A stretch of DNA of 35,897 bases from Candidatus Scybalousia scybalohippi (GTDB lineage: Bacteria; Bacteroidota; Bacteroidia; Bacteroidales; P3). The notes beneath the pieces are model-generated. The model saw only the letters and a list, made by a program, of their open reading frames with translations, was not told the origin of the DNA and did not search any database. Below, piece after piece: positions 23,869 to 29,521 of this stretch (position 1 is its first letter; each line of letters opens with the position of its first letter). The position numbers and the translations under genes were made by a program. Location: positions 1 to 35,897 of the forward strand of contig JAGHSX010000165.1 in NCBI GenBank assembly GCA_018065645.1, read 5' to 3'.

Positions 23869-24063
23869 ATGAGCAAGAAATGGTTTAAGGCAGCGGGAAT
23901 TCGAGCACTCAAAACATTCTGCCAGACAGCAGTCTCATTGATCACAGTCGGGAACATGATCACAGAACTGGATTGGATGGCAATCGTTGGTATTAGCTGC
24001 ACATCAGCAATCGTGTCTATTCTGACATCAGTTGCAGGTCTTCCAGAAGTTGATGAGGAGTAA
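23869..24063 (+). CDS. Holin, r1t-like
   Basis: A 64-residue membrane protein starting at ATG 23869 with AGGAGGA upstream; the in-frame ATG at 23848 is inside the lysin gene and lacks a site. The layout WFKAAGIRALKTFCQTAVSLI, then a second hydrophobic helix (MAIVGISCTSAIVSILTSV) and an acidic end (LPEVDEE), is the pattern of r1t-type holins. It should form lesions in the membrane that release the lysin. It is the last gene before the attachment region. Confidence 0.9.
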   Translation: MSKKWFKAAGIRALKTFCQTAVSLITVGNMITELDWMAIVGISCTSAIVSILTSVAGLPEVDEE

Positions 24064-24076
24064 ATGTGGGGCGCTC

Positions 24077-24100
24077 ATGGGGCATCCATGGGGCAAATTA
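24077..24100. repeat. Direct repeat, left copy: candidate integrase arm sites
   Basis: Two ATGGGGCA units lie 11 bases apart, followed by AATTA. A weaker unit (TGTGGGGC) sits just before. The same double unit occurs at 24273-24296, with 21 of 24 bases identical. Repeated short sites on both sides of a crossover are typical arm-type sites of tyrosine integrases. Confidence 0.6.
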
Positions 24101-24220
24101 ATTAACAAGCATTAACACTTATTAACATTTCCAACGAATTATATGGCATAAAATAAACATATGGCGCTATTTCAAGCCATATTATGGGCATGGGTAAATT
24201 CCCGTCAACAGCTTTAATAA
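24101..24220. other. Candidate attP core region
   Basis: AT-rich, no gene. ATATGGC occurs at 24141 and 24159 and is inverted (GCCATAT) at 24176-24182, and GGGTAAATTCCC near 24192 is a short inverted repeat. The region is flanked by the direct repeats and lies between the holin and the integrase, the usual place of attP. The exact core cannot be fixed without host junctions. Confidence 0.5.
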
Positions 24221-24268
24221 AAACACCTCAGAGCGCATAAACAAAGGCTCTGAGGTGTTTCTTTTTTT
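24221..24268. terminator. Strong bidirectional terminator
   Basis: A perfect 14-base-pair stem (24221-24234 with 24247-24260) around a 12-base loop, followed by CTTTTTTTA and, on the other strand, by a T-rich tail. It ends the late operon and the convergent integrase gene. Confidence 0.9.
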
Positions 24269-24272
24269 ATTT

Positions 24273-24296
24273 ATGGGGCACGTATGGGGCAAATTA
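24273..24296. repeat. Direct repeat, right copy: candidate integrase arm sites
   Basis: Two ATGGGGCA units 11 bases apart followed by AATTA, matching 24077-24100. The last three bases are the integrase stop codon on the minus strand, so the repeat runs into the coding end. Confidence 0.6.
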
Positions 24297-25391
24297 CAAA
24301 AGACTGATTTTTTTAAGCTGTTCATCCTCTTTTTCTTTGAGGCGCTGAGTGACATGAAAATATACTTCTTTCGTGATAGAACTGGAGTTGTGTCCCAATC
24401 TTCTGGAGATTACTTCGAGAGGAACTCCATGCTCTGCCAGGAGAGAAACATGTGTATGCCTGAGCGCATGAACTGTCAATTCTCTGCCAAGGACAGATTT
24501 TGTGATATTCTTAAAGTATTTATTAAAAGCATAATAATCATGCTTCTTCTGGTAAAAGATCATGCCAGTGCCACCGGACAATTTTGCTTCCAATGCATCG
24601 GATCGGAGAGATTTACACAAAGGATACAATTCGTCTGTGATATAAACATCTCTGACAGATGTATCTGTTTTTGGAGAAGTGAAAATATTATTAACAACAT
24701 CAAAGGTCCTGATCACGTGGATCTGGCGAGAAACCATGTCTATATCCTCTGGACGAAGAGCAAATGCCTCGCCAACCCTCATGCCAGTAAGGGCAAGAAA
24801 ATGAACAAGATGTTTCCAGCGAATTATATCGATGCTATCCAGGACTAATTTCAATTCATAAGATTCCATATACTTATCAGACAACTTTTCTTTTTTCTCA
24901 TCATCTTTTTGTGGCTCTAGTTTGGCAAGCCATGAAATGTCATCGACATAGTCATATTTATATCCCCATCTTAATATAGACTTAAAACGGACAAGGTGCT
25001 CATTGATAGTACCAGGCTTCTTATCGTGCTTCATTAATTGCTGCATGACATATCCGGCACTAAGTTTTGAAACGAAAACATCACCACCAAGGATTTCTAT
25101 AAGGCGATTGCTTGAATGAAAATTACGTTTATAAGTAGATTGCTTTACAGTCCTTTCTTGATACTCAAGCCATAGAGAAATGAGTTGAGAAAGAGTAATG
25201 TTTCTTGTACTGTCTCTGCTGACAACGAGTTTATCATTGATCTTATCGAGAAGAATTTTCTCAGCAGACTTTCTACTGGCAGTAGTATTTTTGTCCATGG
25301 TTATGGAAATTTTTTTAACCTTGCCAGTAAGAGGGTCAGTATATCTTTCTGCAGCTCTATATCTGCCACTAGGCAATTCTTCAACCCACAT
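24294..25391 (-). CDS. int: Site-specific tyrosine integrase
   Basis: The 365-residue recombinase should insert and excise the phage at attP. Residues 1-60 form an arm-binding N-terminal domain, about 65-155 the core-binding domain, and 175-350 the catalytic domain with Arg205 (TGMRVGEA), His308 and Arg311 (HALRHTH), His334 (RLGHNSS) and nucleophile Tyr344 (KEVYFHV), all intact. On the minus strand AAGGAG lies nine bases before the ATG at 25391; earlier TTG and ATG codons are too close to that site. It converges on the late operon across the attachment region. Confidence 0.95.
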   Translation of the reverse strand: MWVEELPSGRYRAAERYTDPLTGKVKKISITMDKNTTASRKSAEKILLDKINDKLVVSRDSTRNITLSQLISLWLEYQERTVKQSTYKRNFHSSNRLIEILGGDVFVSKLSAGYVMQQLMKHDKKPGTINEHLVRFKSILRWGYKYDYVDDISWLAKLEPQKDDEKKEKLSDKYMESYELKLVLDSIDIIRWKHLVHFLALTGMRVGEAFALRPEDIDMVSRQIHVIRTFDVVNNIFTSPKTDTSVRDVYITDELYPLCKSLRSDALEAKLSGGTGMIFYQKKHDYYAFNKYFKNITKSVLGRELTVHALRHTHVSLLAEHGVPLEVISRRLGHNSSSITKEVYFHVTQRLKEKEDEQLKKISLL

Positions 25392-25400
25392 GTACATCAA

Positions 25401-25571
25401 CTCCTTGCATTTTGATTAGGGAATAATAATATCATGAAACATAATTATGCAATATGTTAGAAATAACCAAATATAATTGTGAAAAATAGATATATACAAA
25501 TAAAAGACAATAATTTACTATGGAAATGTATAGGGTTTATGTGATGCATATGTTTGGACAAATAATGCCTC
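25401..25571. other. AT-rich divergent intergenic region between integrase and SOS unit
   Basis: No gene is seen. It contains a perfect palindrome CATAATTATG (25440-25449) and probably the integrase promoter on the minus strand, for which no strong -35/-10 pair stands out. Confidence 0.4.
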
Positions 25572-25600
25572 TTGAATCATTCGAACAAGTGTTCTATTAT
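25572..25600 (+). promoter_or_regulatory. SOS promoter: LexA box nested between -35 and -10
   Basis: TTGAAT (25572-25577), a 17-base spacer and TATTAT (25595-25600) form a good sigma-A promoter. The spacer contains CGAACAAGTGTTCT (25582-25595), which matches the Gram-positive LexA/DinR box at all but the last position and has a perfect GAAC-N4-GTTC core. LexA bound here would block RNA polymerase until DNA damage. Transcription would start near 25607. Confidence 0.82.
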
Positions 25601-25649
25601 AGATATGAGGAATTTTGCTATAGTAGAATGTAAAAAGGAAGTGAAGGGA

Positions 25650-25775
25650 TTGGCAGAATATGAATGCGATTACAAAAGGATGGTCATCCGGTTAATTGAG
25701 GGAATGCCGAATGATCTGTTTATGAAGCAACTGTATACGATAATAATGAACCACAAAAGAAGGGTAGGGAAGTAA
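25650..25775 (+). CDS. SOS-controlled small protein, candidate induction factor
   Basis: A 41-residue protein read from TTG 25650, preceded by AAGGAAGTGAAGG. An ATG at 25605 lies at or before the predicted transcript start and is rejected. The protein is helical: RMVIRLIEGMPNDLF and MKQLYTIIMNHKRRVG. It resembles small proteins often found beside phage repressors in Clostridia; no function is known to me. Because the neighbouring repressor cannot cleave itself, this or the next gene is the best candidate for the anti-repressor. Its stop codon lies in the loop of a terminator. Confidence 0.6.
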   Translation: MAEYECDYKRMVIRLIEGMPNDLFMKQLYTIIMNHKRRVGK

Positions 25776-25787
25776 TCCCTACCTTTC
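25763..25787 (+). terminator. Terminator overlapping the end of the SOS-controlled gene
   Basis: GGTAGGGA (25763-25770) pairs perfectly with TCCCTACC (25776-25783) around AGTAA, followed by TTTCT. The loop holds the stop codon. The T tail is short, so some read-through to 25817 is likely. Confidence 0.65.
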
Positions 25788-25816
25788 TCTGATACAAATT
25801 AAAGGAGGACAATAGC

Positions 25817-26110
25817 ATGGCATTGTTTAACAAGAAAGAAACGAAAGAAGAAAAACAGGCAAGAAAAGAAAGAGAAATGCTTGAACAGTACAGACTGGAT
25901 GAATTGACTGATGAAAAGGACATCGAATCTGTAAAGAAAATTGTATCTGAACTTTCGGGATCTGCATTGATGGAGACAGGATTCAAGATGGGAGGAGGAA
26001 CAGAACGAGATATTCAAAAAGTACTCCTCTATTATGAAAGAGGGATTATAGAGCAGAATTTTATTATGATTAGACAACTGGATAAAATAGCAAAATTATT
26101 AGAAAAATAA
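25817..26110 (+). CDS. Lysogeny-module protein, unknown
   Basis: The 97-residue protein follows AAAGGAGGA and has no clear promoter of its own, so it is probably transcribed from the SOS promoter upstream. Residues 1-30 are a strongly charged helix (KKETKEEKQARKEREM); residues 30-97 are mixed helices with a Gly patch (MGGGTERD) and a hydrophobic end (IMIRQLDKIAKLLEK). It converges on the repressor gene. No family is recognised. Its location supports a role in lysogeny control. Confidence 0.65.
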   Translation: MALFNKKETKEEKQARKEREMLEQYRLDELTDEKDIESVKKIVSELSGSALMETGFKMGGGTERDIQKVLLYYERGIIEQNFIMIRQLDKIAKLLEK

Positions 26111-26125
26111 AATAGCAAAATGGAG

Positions 26126-26158
26126 AATGGTCAGGATTACATCCTGGCCATTTTTTTA
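26126..26158 (+). terminator. Rho-independent terminator after 25817-26110
   Basis: A 12-base-pair stem (26126-26137 with 26141-26152, one G-U) with loop TAC, running into seven T residues. Strong terminator for the plus strand. Confidence 0.88.
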
Positions 26159-26167
26159 TTGAAAAGA

Positions 26168-26193
26168 AAAAAGTGAGGGAATCCTCACTTTTT
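26168..26193. terminator. Bidirectional terminator at the repressor end
   Basis: An 11-base-pair stem with arms AAAAAGTGAGG and CCTCACTTTTT around GAAT. The A- and T-rich ends serve both strands. The last codons of the repressor lie within it. Confidence 0.85.
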
Positions 26194-26562
26194 CTTGTTA
26201 AGAAGTTTTTTGGCGAAATCCTGAAGAATAATCTTACTTTTTGGATCACATTGAAGATACACTTCCATGAAATCTGTGATTGCTTCTGCAATTGGATCGT
26301 CAACATTCTCCAGAAGATAGGATACATATGCTGCTCGTTCATCCTCTGGTGGATTGAACATTGATCCGGTGCCTTCTCGCAACCATTCTTCATTAACATT
26401 GAATTTCTCACAGATGTCAATGATTGTTCTTTCGGACATGTTTCTTTTGCCACTTTCAATTTGCGCTATGAAGTTTTGAGAAAGAAGTAATCTTTCGGCA
26501 AATTGAATTTGAGTGAATCCAAGATGATTTCTTAAAGATTTAAGTCTCTCATTCATTTTCAT
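26185..26562 (-). CDS. CI-like phage repressor without self-cleavage domain
   Basis: The 125-residue protein has an N-terminal HTH_3 domain (about 5-60): GFTQIQFAERLLLSQNFIAQ, then IESGKRNMSERT. The C-terminal 65 residues are helical and acidic and lack the Ser/Lys S24 peptidase of lambda CI, so RecA-driven self-cleavage is not expected. AGGAGG lies upstream; the ATG at 26562 (spacing 4) or 26556 (spacing 10) could be used. It is divergent from the early genes across a palindromic operator and should keep them silent in lysogeny. Confidence 0.88.
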   Translation of the reverse strand: MKMNERLKSLRNHLGFTQIQFAERLLLSQNFIAQIESGKRNMSERTIIDICEKFNVNEEWLREGTGSMFNPPEDERAAYVSYLLENVDDPIAEAITDFMEVYLQCDPKSKIILQDFAKKLLNKKK

Positions 26563-26578
26563 ATTACCTCCTAAAAAC

Positions 26579-26607
26579 ATATTAACAAATAAAGTTTGAC
26601 TTGTCAA
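26579..26607 (-). promoter_or_regulatory. Repressor promoter (minus strand)
   Basis: On the minus strand TTGACA (26607-26602), a 17-base spacer and TAATAT (26584-26579) precede the repressor gene. The -35 box overlaps the left half of the operator, so the repressor may autoregulate. Confidence 0.6.
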
Positions 26608-26623
26608 TAAAAGGTATTGACAA
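26596..26623. promoter_or_regulatory. Operator: 9-bp inverted repeat plus an extra half-site
   Basis: TTGTCAATA (26601-26609) and TATTGACAA (26615-26623) form a perfect inverted repeat with a five-base spacer. A further TTGAC at 26596-26600 makes TTGAC-TT-GTCAA with the left arm. Both divergent -35 boxes are covered, as expected of a CI/Cro operator. Confidence 0.75.
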
Positions 26624-26645
26624 AAAATCACTGAGGGATTATATT
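26617..26645 (+). promoter_or_regulatory. Early promoter
   Basis: Consensus TTGACA (26617-26622), a 17-base spacer and TATATT (26640-26645), 33 bases before the first early start. The -35 lies in the right operator arm, so it should be strongly repressed in lysogeny. Confidence 0.8.
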
Positions 26646-26678
26646 GTATTTACAAGTAAATGAAAGGAGGAAAAAATA

Positions 26679-26825
26679 ATGAGCGATAAAGAGAAAGTCG
26701 AAATCGAGGATATTGTTAAGGACCTCAAAGAACTTGATCAGAAAGACCTTGTACTTCTCAAGTCGGGAGCGGAGATGTTGAAGGCACGAAAGGAACTTGA
26801 TAAACAGGAGCAGGCTCCAGCCTAG
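26679..26825 (+). CDS. First early gene, small charged protein (48 aa)
   Basis: A 48-residue protein starting at ATG 26679 after AAAGGAGG, the first gene downstream of the early promoter. It is one charged helix (EIEDIVKDLKELDQKDL, then LLKSGAEMLKARKELDK). No HTH is evident, though the place is that of Cro. It could be a small regulator, adaptor or coiled-coil partner. The stop lies in an 8-base-pair hairpin. Confidence 0.6.
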   Translation: MSDKEKVEIEDIVKDLKELDQKDLVLLKSGAEMLKARKELDKQEQAPA

Positions 26826-26834
26826 TGCTGGAGC
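26814..26834 (+). other. Intercistronic hairpin after the first early gene
   Basis: GCTCCAGC (26814-26821) and GCTGGAGC (26827-26834) form a perfect eight-pair stem around CTAGT. There is no T tail, so it is more likely an RNA stability or processing element than a terminator. Confidence 0.55.
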
Positions 26835-26859
26835 AAATAAAAAGAAAAGGGAATCCACA

Positions 26860-27090
26860 ATGGAAGCAAAAGAAATCTTAAAAAGAGTATACGAGGAATC
26901 AAAAAAATATCCATGTGCAGATGTAGACAGACTTGCAGATAGAGTGCTGGACAATATGGAGAAGGACGGGGAAGAAGTAACAGAAGAAGAGATGGAAAAA
27001 TTCTGGGACATGTTAACTTCGGAAGATACAACATATGTGTGCGAACTTAGCGCATACAGGTACTTTTTCGGTGATGTAGTTATCAAATAA
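26860..27090 (+). CDS. Small acidic early protein, unknown
   Basis: The 76-residue protein starts at ATG 26860 after AAAAGGGAATCCACA, a leader that recurs before the next gene. It is helical and acidic (EVTEEEMEKFWDML), with two Cys and an aromatic end (AYRYFFGDVVIK). No family is recognised. It lies 22 bases before the DUF5688-like gene and probably shares its regulation. Confidence 0.6.
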   Translation: MEAKEILKRVYEESKKYPCADVDRLADRVLDNMEKDGEEVTEEEMEKFWDMLTSEDTTYVCELSAYRYFFGDVVIK

Positions 27091-27111
27091 AAAAGAGAAA
27101 GGAAATCCACA

Positions 27112-27921
27112 ATGACAAAAGCAGAAAAGGTAAAAGCAATCTTAGATCAGAGAGGAAAGGTACAGACAGAGATTGCAGAAGTAAACAAAAACGGAACTGA
27201 ACTCCAGGCGATTGTAATCGGAACAGGCGAGATCAGAGCGACAGTATACCCGGATATTTGGGAAGAAGTACCTGAAGAAGAAATCGCTGATGAGATTGAG
27301 AAGATTTCATTAGAGGAAGTGCTGAACCTGGACACAAAAAGAGTGAAGGACTGGGAAGAAGGGAAAAAGCACTGCAGAGTAGTTGCAAGACCAGTAACTA
27401 ATGACGGAGCGGTGACAATGCCATTCCTGGACATTGAACTTTATGTCCAGATCAGATTCAACGAGACACACTCGACCAAAGTAAATGAACAGATCCTGGA
27501 ACAGTATGGAATCACAAAAGAGCAACTATTCGTAGATGCGAATAATGCGCAGGTTTATACAGTGGAAAAACTTGCGGACAGAATAAAAAGACTAAGTAAG
27601 GAATGCGGAGAAGAATTTCCGGACTTTGGCTTTGATGAAGTGCCACTGCTTTATATAAGCAATGAGGACGGATTTAATGGAGCAGGAGCAATTTACAACC
27701 AGAGCGCATGGGAAATGATTGCACATGTTCTGGGGAAAGACATTTACATTTTGCCATCAAGTATTCACGAACTGATTGTTCATCCAGTAGATAAAGACAT
27801 AGAACTGCAGATGCTGAGAGAAATGGTTAAAACAATAAATGGAGACATGTCCCCGGAAGAATTCCTCAGTGATTCAGTATATATCTACAAAAAAGACAAA
27901 AGAACAATTGAGATAGCATAG
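27112..27921 (+). CDS. DUF5688-like protein
   Basis: The 269-residue protein resembles the DUF5688 family common in Lachnospiraceae genomes and mobile elements. Landmarks are DIELYVQIRFNET (about 106-118), the phrase LYISNEDGFNGAGAIYNQSA (about 183-202), the following helix, and DIYILPSSIHELI. The N-terminal third is acidic. No catalytic motif is evident and the function of the family is not known to me. It has the AGGAAATCCACA leader shared with the previous gene. Confidence 0.75.
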   Translation: MTKAEKVKAILDQRGKVQTEIAEVNKNGTELQAIVIGTGEIRATVYPDIWEEVPEEEIADEIEKISLEEVLNLDTKRVKDWEEGKKHCRVVARPVTNDGAVTMPFLDIELYVQIRFNETHSTKVNEQILEQYGITKEQLFVDANNAQVYTVEKLADRIKRLSKECGEEFPDFGFDEVPLLYISNEDGFNGAGAIYNQSAWEMIAHVLGKDIYILPSSIHELIVHPVDKDIELQMLREMVKTINGDMSPEEFLSDSVYIYKKDKRTIEIA

Positions 27922-27930
27922 GAGAAAAGT

Positions 27931-28398
27931 ATGAAAAGAGAAACAGGAGAAAGAATTTTATTGGCAGCGGACATCATTACATTGCTGATCGTGATGATCT
28001 GCATACTGTACATTTGCAAAATTGACACATTGGCAGCAACCAAGAAAACAAAGGCTGAGATTTCCATTGAGAAGGAAATTAAGAAGTATGCCAAGAAAAA
28101 CCACAAGGCTAAAGGCATCAGAATCCTTGGTGAACGACAGGTAACCAACAAGATCCTGAAGGCTGCCAGAAAGAAAAGCAAGAAAAAAGCATATAAGAAG
28201 TTTTATAAATACGACATTGTAGAAAAAACCAAAGTGAAAATGATTGACCGATATGGAGCCTATGTAACATGTAAGCTGGGAAAAGGCGGGTACATTGATG
28301 GCTATGACGATAACTGGATAGTCGGTTCGAAAGTTTGGATCTATAGAATCTGGAACTGGAAGACCGGGAAAAGAGAAACATGGCTTTGCATGCCATAA
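27931..28398 (+). CDS. Membrane-anchored basic protein, unknown
   Basis: The 155-residue protein has one N-terminal membrane helix (about 9-30, IITLLIVMICILYICKI) and a strongly basic rest (KKYAKKNHKAKG, AARKKSKKKAYKKFYK). A small beta-rich domain near the end (GAYVTCKLGKGGYIDGYDDNW) may be SH3-like. The positive-inside rule puts the short N-terminus inside and the basic domain outside, but the many Lys residues make this uncertain. It may act at the envelope, for example in exclusion of other phages. No family recognised. Confidence 0.6.
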   Translation: MKRETGERILLAADIITLLIVMICILYICKIDTLAATKKTKAEISIEKEIKKYAKKNHKAKGIRILGERQVTNKILKAARKKSKKKAYKKFYKYDIVEKTKVKMIDRYGAYVTCKLGKGGYIDGYDDNWIVGSKVWIYRIWNWKTGKRETWLCMP

Positions 28399-28411
28399 AG
28401 GAAGTGAGTAT

Positions 28412-28684
28412 ATGCAGGGAGATTATTTGAAGAAGAGCCAACTGGCGAAAGAATATGGACTCTGCAGACAGACAATCTATAAGATCGTTGACGGAATCCA
28501 AGAACAGATAGGTAAAGGAAGATATTCCAGGTATGCGATAGCAGATGGCCTGGTTAACAGATACGTATTTATTGACTATCTGACATATGGGAAGATGCTC
28601 CGGGACAAAAACATGTCGAAGTGTGTTCCTGCATTCCGACCAAGTGAAATCATGGAATTAGTGAGGGAAAATTATGGAAGATAA
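28412..28684 (+). CDS. Helix-turn-helix DNA-binding protein, possible excisionase-like regulator
   Basis: A 90-residue protein with a MerR/excisionase-type N-terminal HTH: YLKKSQLAKEYGLCRQTIYK (residues 5-24), followed by a possible wing (KGRYSRYAI). The rest is helical. Excisionases and early regulators share this fold. It overlaps the next gene by eleven bases. Which DNA it binds cannot be told from the sequence; attP is over 3 kb away. Confidence 0.65.
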   Translation: MQGDYLKKSQLAKEYGLCRQTIYKIVDGIQEQIGKGRYSRYAIADGLVNRYVFIDYLTYGKMLRDKNMSKCVPAFRPSEIMELVRENYGR

Positions 28685-28844
28685 AATGTTAGAAGCACTA
28701 ACACTGATCAAAGAAACTTGTATGCATCAGGAGAGTTGCAGATACTGCGAATTATCAGGTGTTGATGGAACATGTGGAATAAACAAAGGGACTCCAGATC
28801 AATGGATTATTGAACAGAAAAAAATAACAAAGTACCTGGGGTAG
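28674..28844 (+). CDS. Small four-cysteine protein, possible zinc knuckle
   Basis: A 56-residue protein starting at ATG 28674 inside the end of the HTH gene. Cys16, Cys22, Cys25 and Cys34 (C-x5-C-x2-C-x8-C) could bind one zinc. The remainder is helical, ending in WIIEQKKITKYLG. It stops three bases before the next start. No family is recognised; it is one of several small Cys-rich early proteins in this phage. Confidence 0.6.
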   Translation: MEDKMLEALTLIKETCMHQESCRYCELSGVDGTCGINKGTPDQWIIEQKKITKYLG

Positions 28845-28847
28845 AAC

Positions 28848-29081
28848 ATGAAGAAAAAATATTGGAGTTACTGGATTAACAAAGAAACCAGATCGATGGC
28901 ATTTTGTATGCCCTACGATAATGACTATGACCAGAATTTTAAAATTGTATGGAGACAAAAAAGAGGTGGAAGAGTATATCTAGGGACACTTGTCAAGAGA
29001 AGGTTCCAGAGTAGAGATCTTGCTCAGGAAAGACTGGACAAGATTGCAGCCAGTAAAGGCTGGGAGAAAGCATATTCATAG
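28848..29081 (+). CDS. Small basic early protein, unknown
   Basis: A 77-residue basic, aromatic protein with a beta-rich first half (KKKYWSYWINKETRS, then FKIVWRQKRGGRVYLG) and a helical end (SRDLAQERLDKIAASKG). It recalls the small AP2-like or integrase arm-binding folds with a three-stranded sheet and helix, so DNA binding is plausible but unproved. A structured leader region follows it. Confidence 0.55.
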   Translation: MKKKYWSYWINKETRSMAFCMPYDNDYDQNFKIVWRQKRGGRVYLGTLVKRRFQSRDLAQERLDKIAASKGWEKAYS

Positions 29082-29236
29082 TGTTCATTAAGAGTTGTTC
29101 GTATAGTACGGACAACTGCTATGTGCACACTATAAGGGCAAGGGTAACACGTTAATGATCCATGATAGCTATATGCCACTGATATTACTGTTCGAGATTC
29201 CAAACCTTGCCCTATATAGAAAAGGAGGTTTTTAAA
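29082..29236 (+). ncRNA. Candidate structured leader upstream of 29237-29425
   Basis: Stem 1: GTTGTTCG (29094-29101) with CGGACAAC (29109-29116), loop TATAGTA. Stem 2: AGGGCAAGG (29135-29143) with CCTTGCCCT (29205-29213), extendable by TATA/TATA, enclosing about 60 bases. The ribosome site AAAAGGAGG follows eight bases later. A closed long-range stem just before a ribosome site is the layout of a cis-regulatory RNA. I do not recognise a known riboswitch class. Confidence 0.5.
29155..29235 (+). CDS. Possible 26-aa leader peptide
   Basis: ATG 29155 opens a 26-residue frame with a hydrophobic middle (YMPLILLFEIPNLALY) ending one base before the next start, so it covers the closing stem and the ribosome site of 29237. 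Translating it would disrupt stem 2. The upstream ribosome site is weak (AAGGGTAACACGTTA), so it is a suggestion only. Confidence 0.3.
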   Translation: MIHDSYMPLILLFEIPNLALYRKGGF

Positions 29237-29425
29237 ATGAAAATGAAAGAAGCACTGAAACAGATCTATCCAGAGTTTGTGCGAAAGAAGTCGTGCGGTG
29301 GTGCATTTGGCTGCCCGAGTTGGTACGGATTCGAGAACTCAAAACCGGCATACTGCAAACTGGAAGAAAAGACCTGCAGAAAATGTTGGAACAGAAAATA
29401 CGAACCTATGAAAGCAGAGTCTTAG
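29237..29425 (+). CDS. Small cysteine-rich early protein, possible zinc ribbon
   Basis: The 62-residue protein starts at ATG 29237 after AAAAGGAGG. Cys20, Cys26, Cys40, Cys47 and Cys50 (GGAFGCPSWYGF, then TCRKCWNRKY) suggest a zinc-binding domain. I have an impression of similar small proteins in Clostridia mobile elements but cannot name the family. It lies between two structured RNA regions and its end enters a set of competing hairpins. Confidence 0.65.
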   Translation: MKMKEALKQIYPEFVRKKSCGGAFGCPSWYGFENSKPAYCKLEEKTCRKCWNRKYEPMKAES

Positions 29426-29469
29426 GACTCTCACATAGGCTTTATGAGTCGGATAAAGTCTGTGTGAGA
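29417..29469 (+). promoter_or_regulatory. Competing hairpins, attenuator-like
   Basis: Hairpin A: GAGTC (29417-29421) with GACTC (29426-29430), loop TTAG. Hairpin B: 29429-29445 with 29453-29469, 17 pairs including G-U, loop GAGTCGG. The two share bases 29429-29430, and the B loop carries another GAGTC able to pair with GACTC. They cannot all form together. No T run follows B. Confidence 0.5.
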
Positions 29470-29494
29470 ATTTTAAGAAAGGGGAAATCCAACC

Positions 29495-29521
29495 ATGCCA
29501 AGAGACAAACCTTGTGAATAA
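29495..29521 (+). other. Eight-codon mini reading frame with good ribosome site
   Basis: AAAGGGGAAATCC precedes ATG 29495, which is followed by only eight codons and TAA. The leader resembles those before 26860 and 27112. It may be a decayed gene start or a leader peptide. Confidence 0.25.

Noticed and set aside
24255..24848. Plus-strand frame opposite the integrase end
   Set aside because: It reads through the terminator T-run and antisense to a clear integrase.
25605..25649. ATG 25605 as start of the SOS-controlled gene
   Set aside because: It lies only five bases after the -10 box, at or before the expected transcript start, and has no ribosome site.
25650..26110. Small gene pair as a toxin-antitoxin system
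   Set aside because: No toxin or antitoxin motif is seen, the genes are separated by a terminator, and the SOS promoter points to induction control instead.
26679..26825. First early gene as Cro
   Set aside because: Its 48 residues form a single charged helix with no helix-turn-helix.
29082..29236. Known riboswitch class for the structured leader
   Set aside because: I could not match it to the conserved cores of common Gram-positive riboswitches, so it is left as an unnamed candidate.
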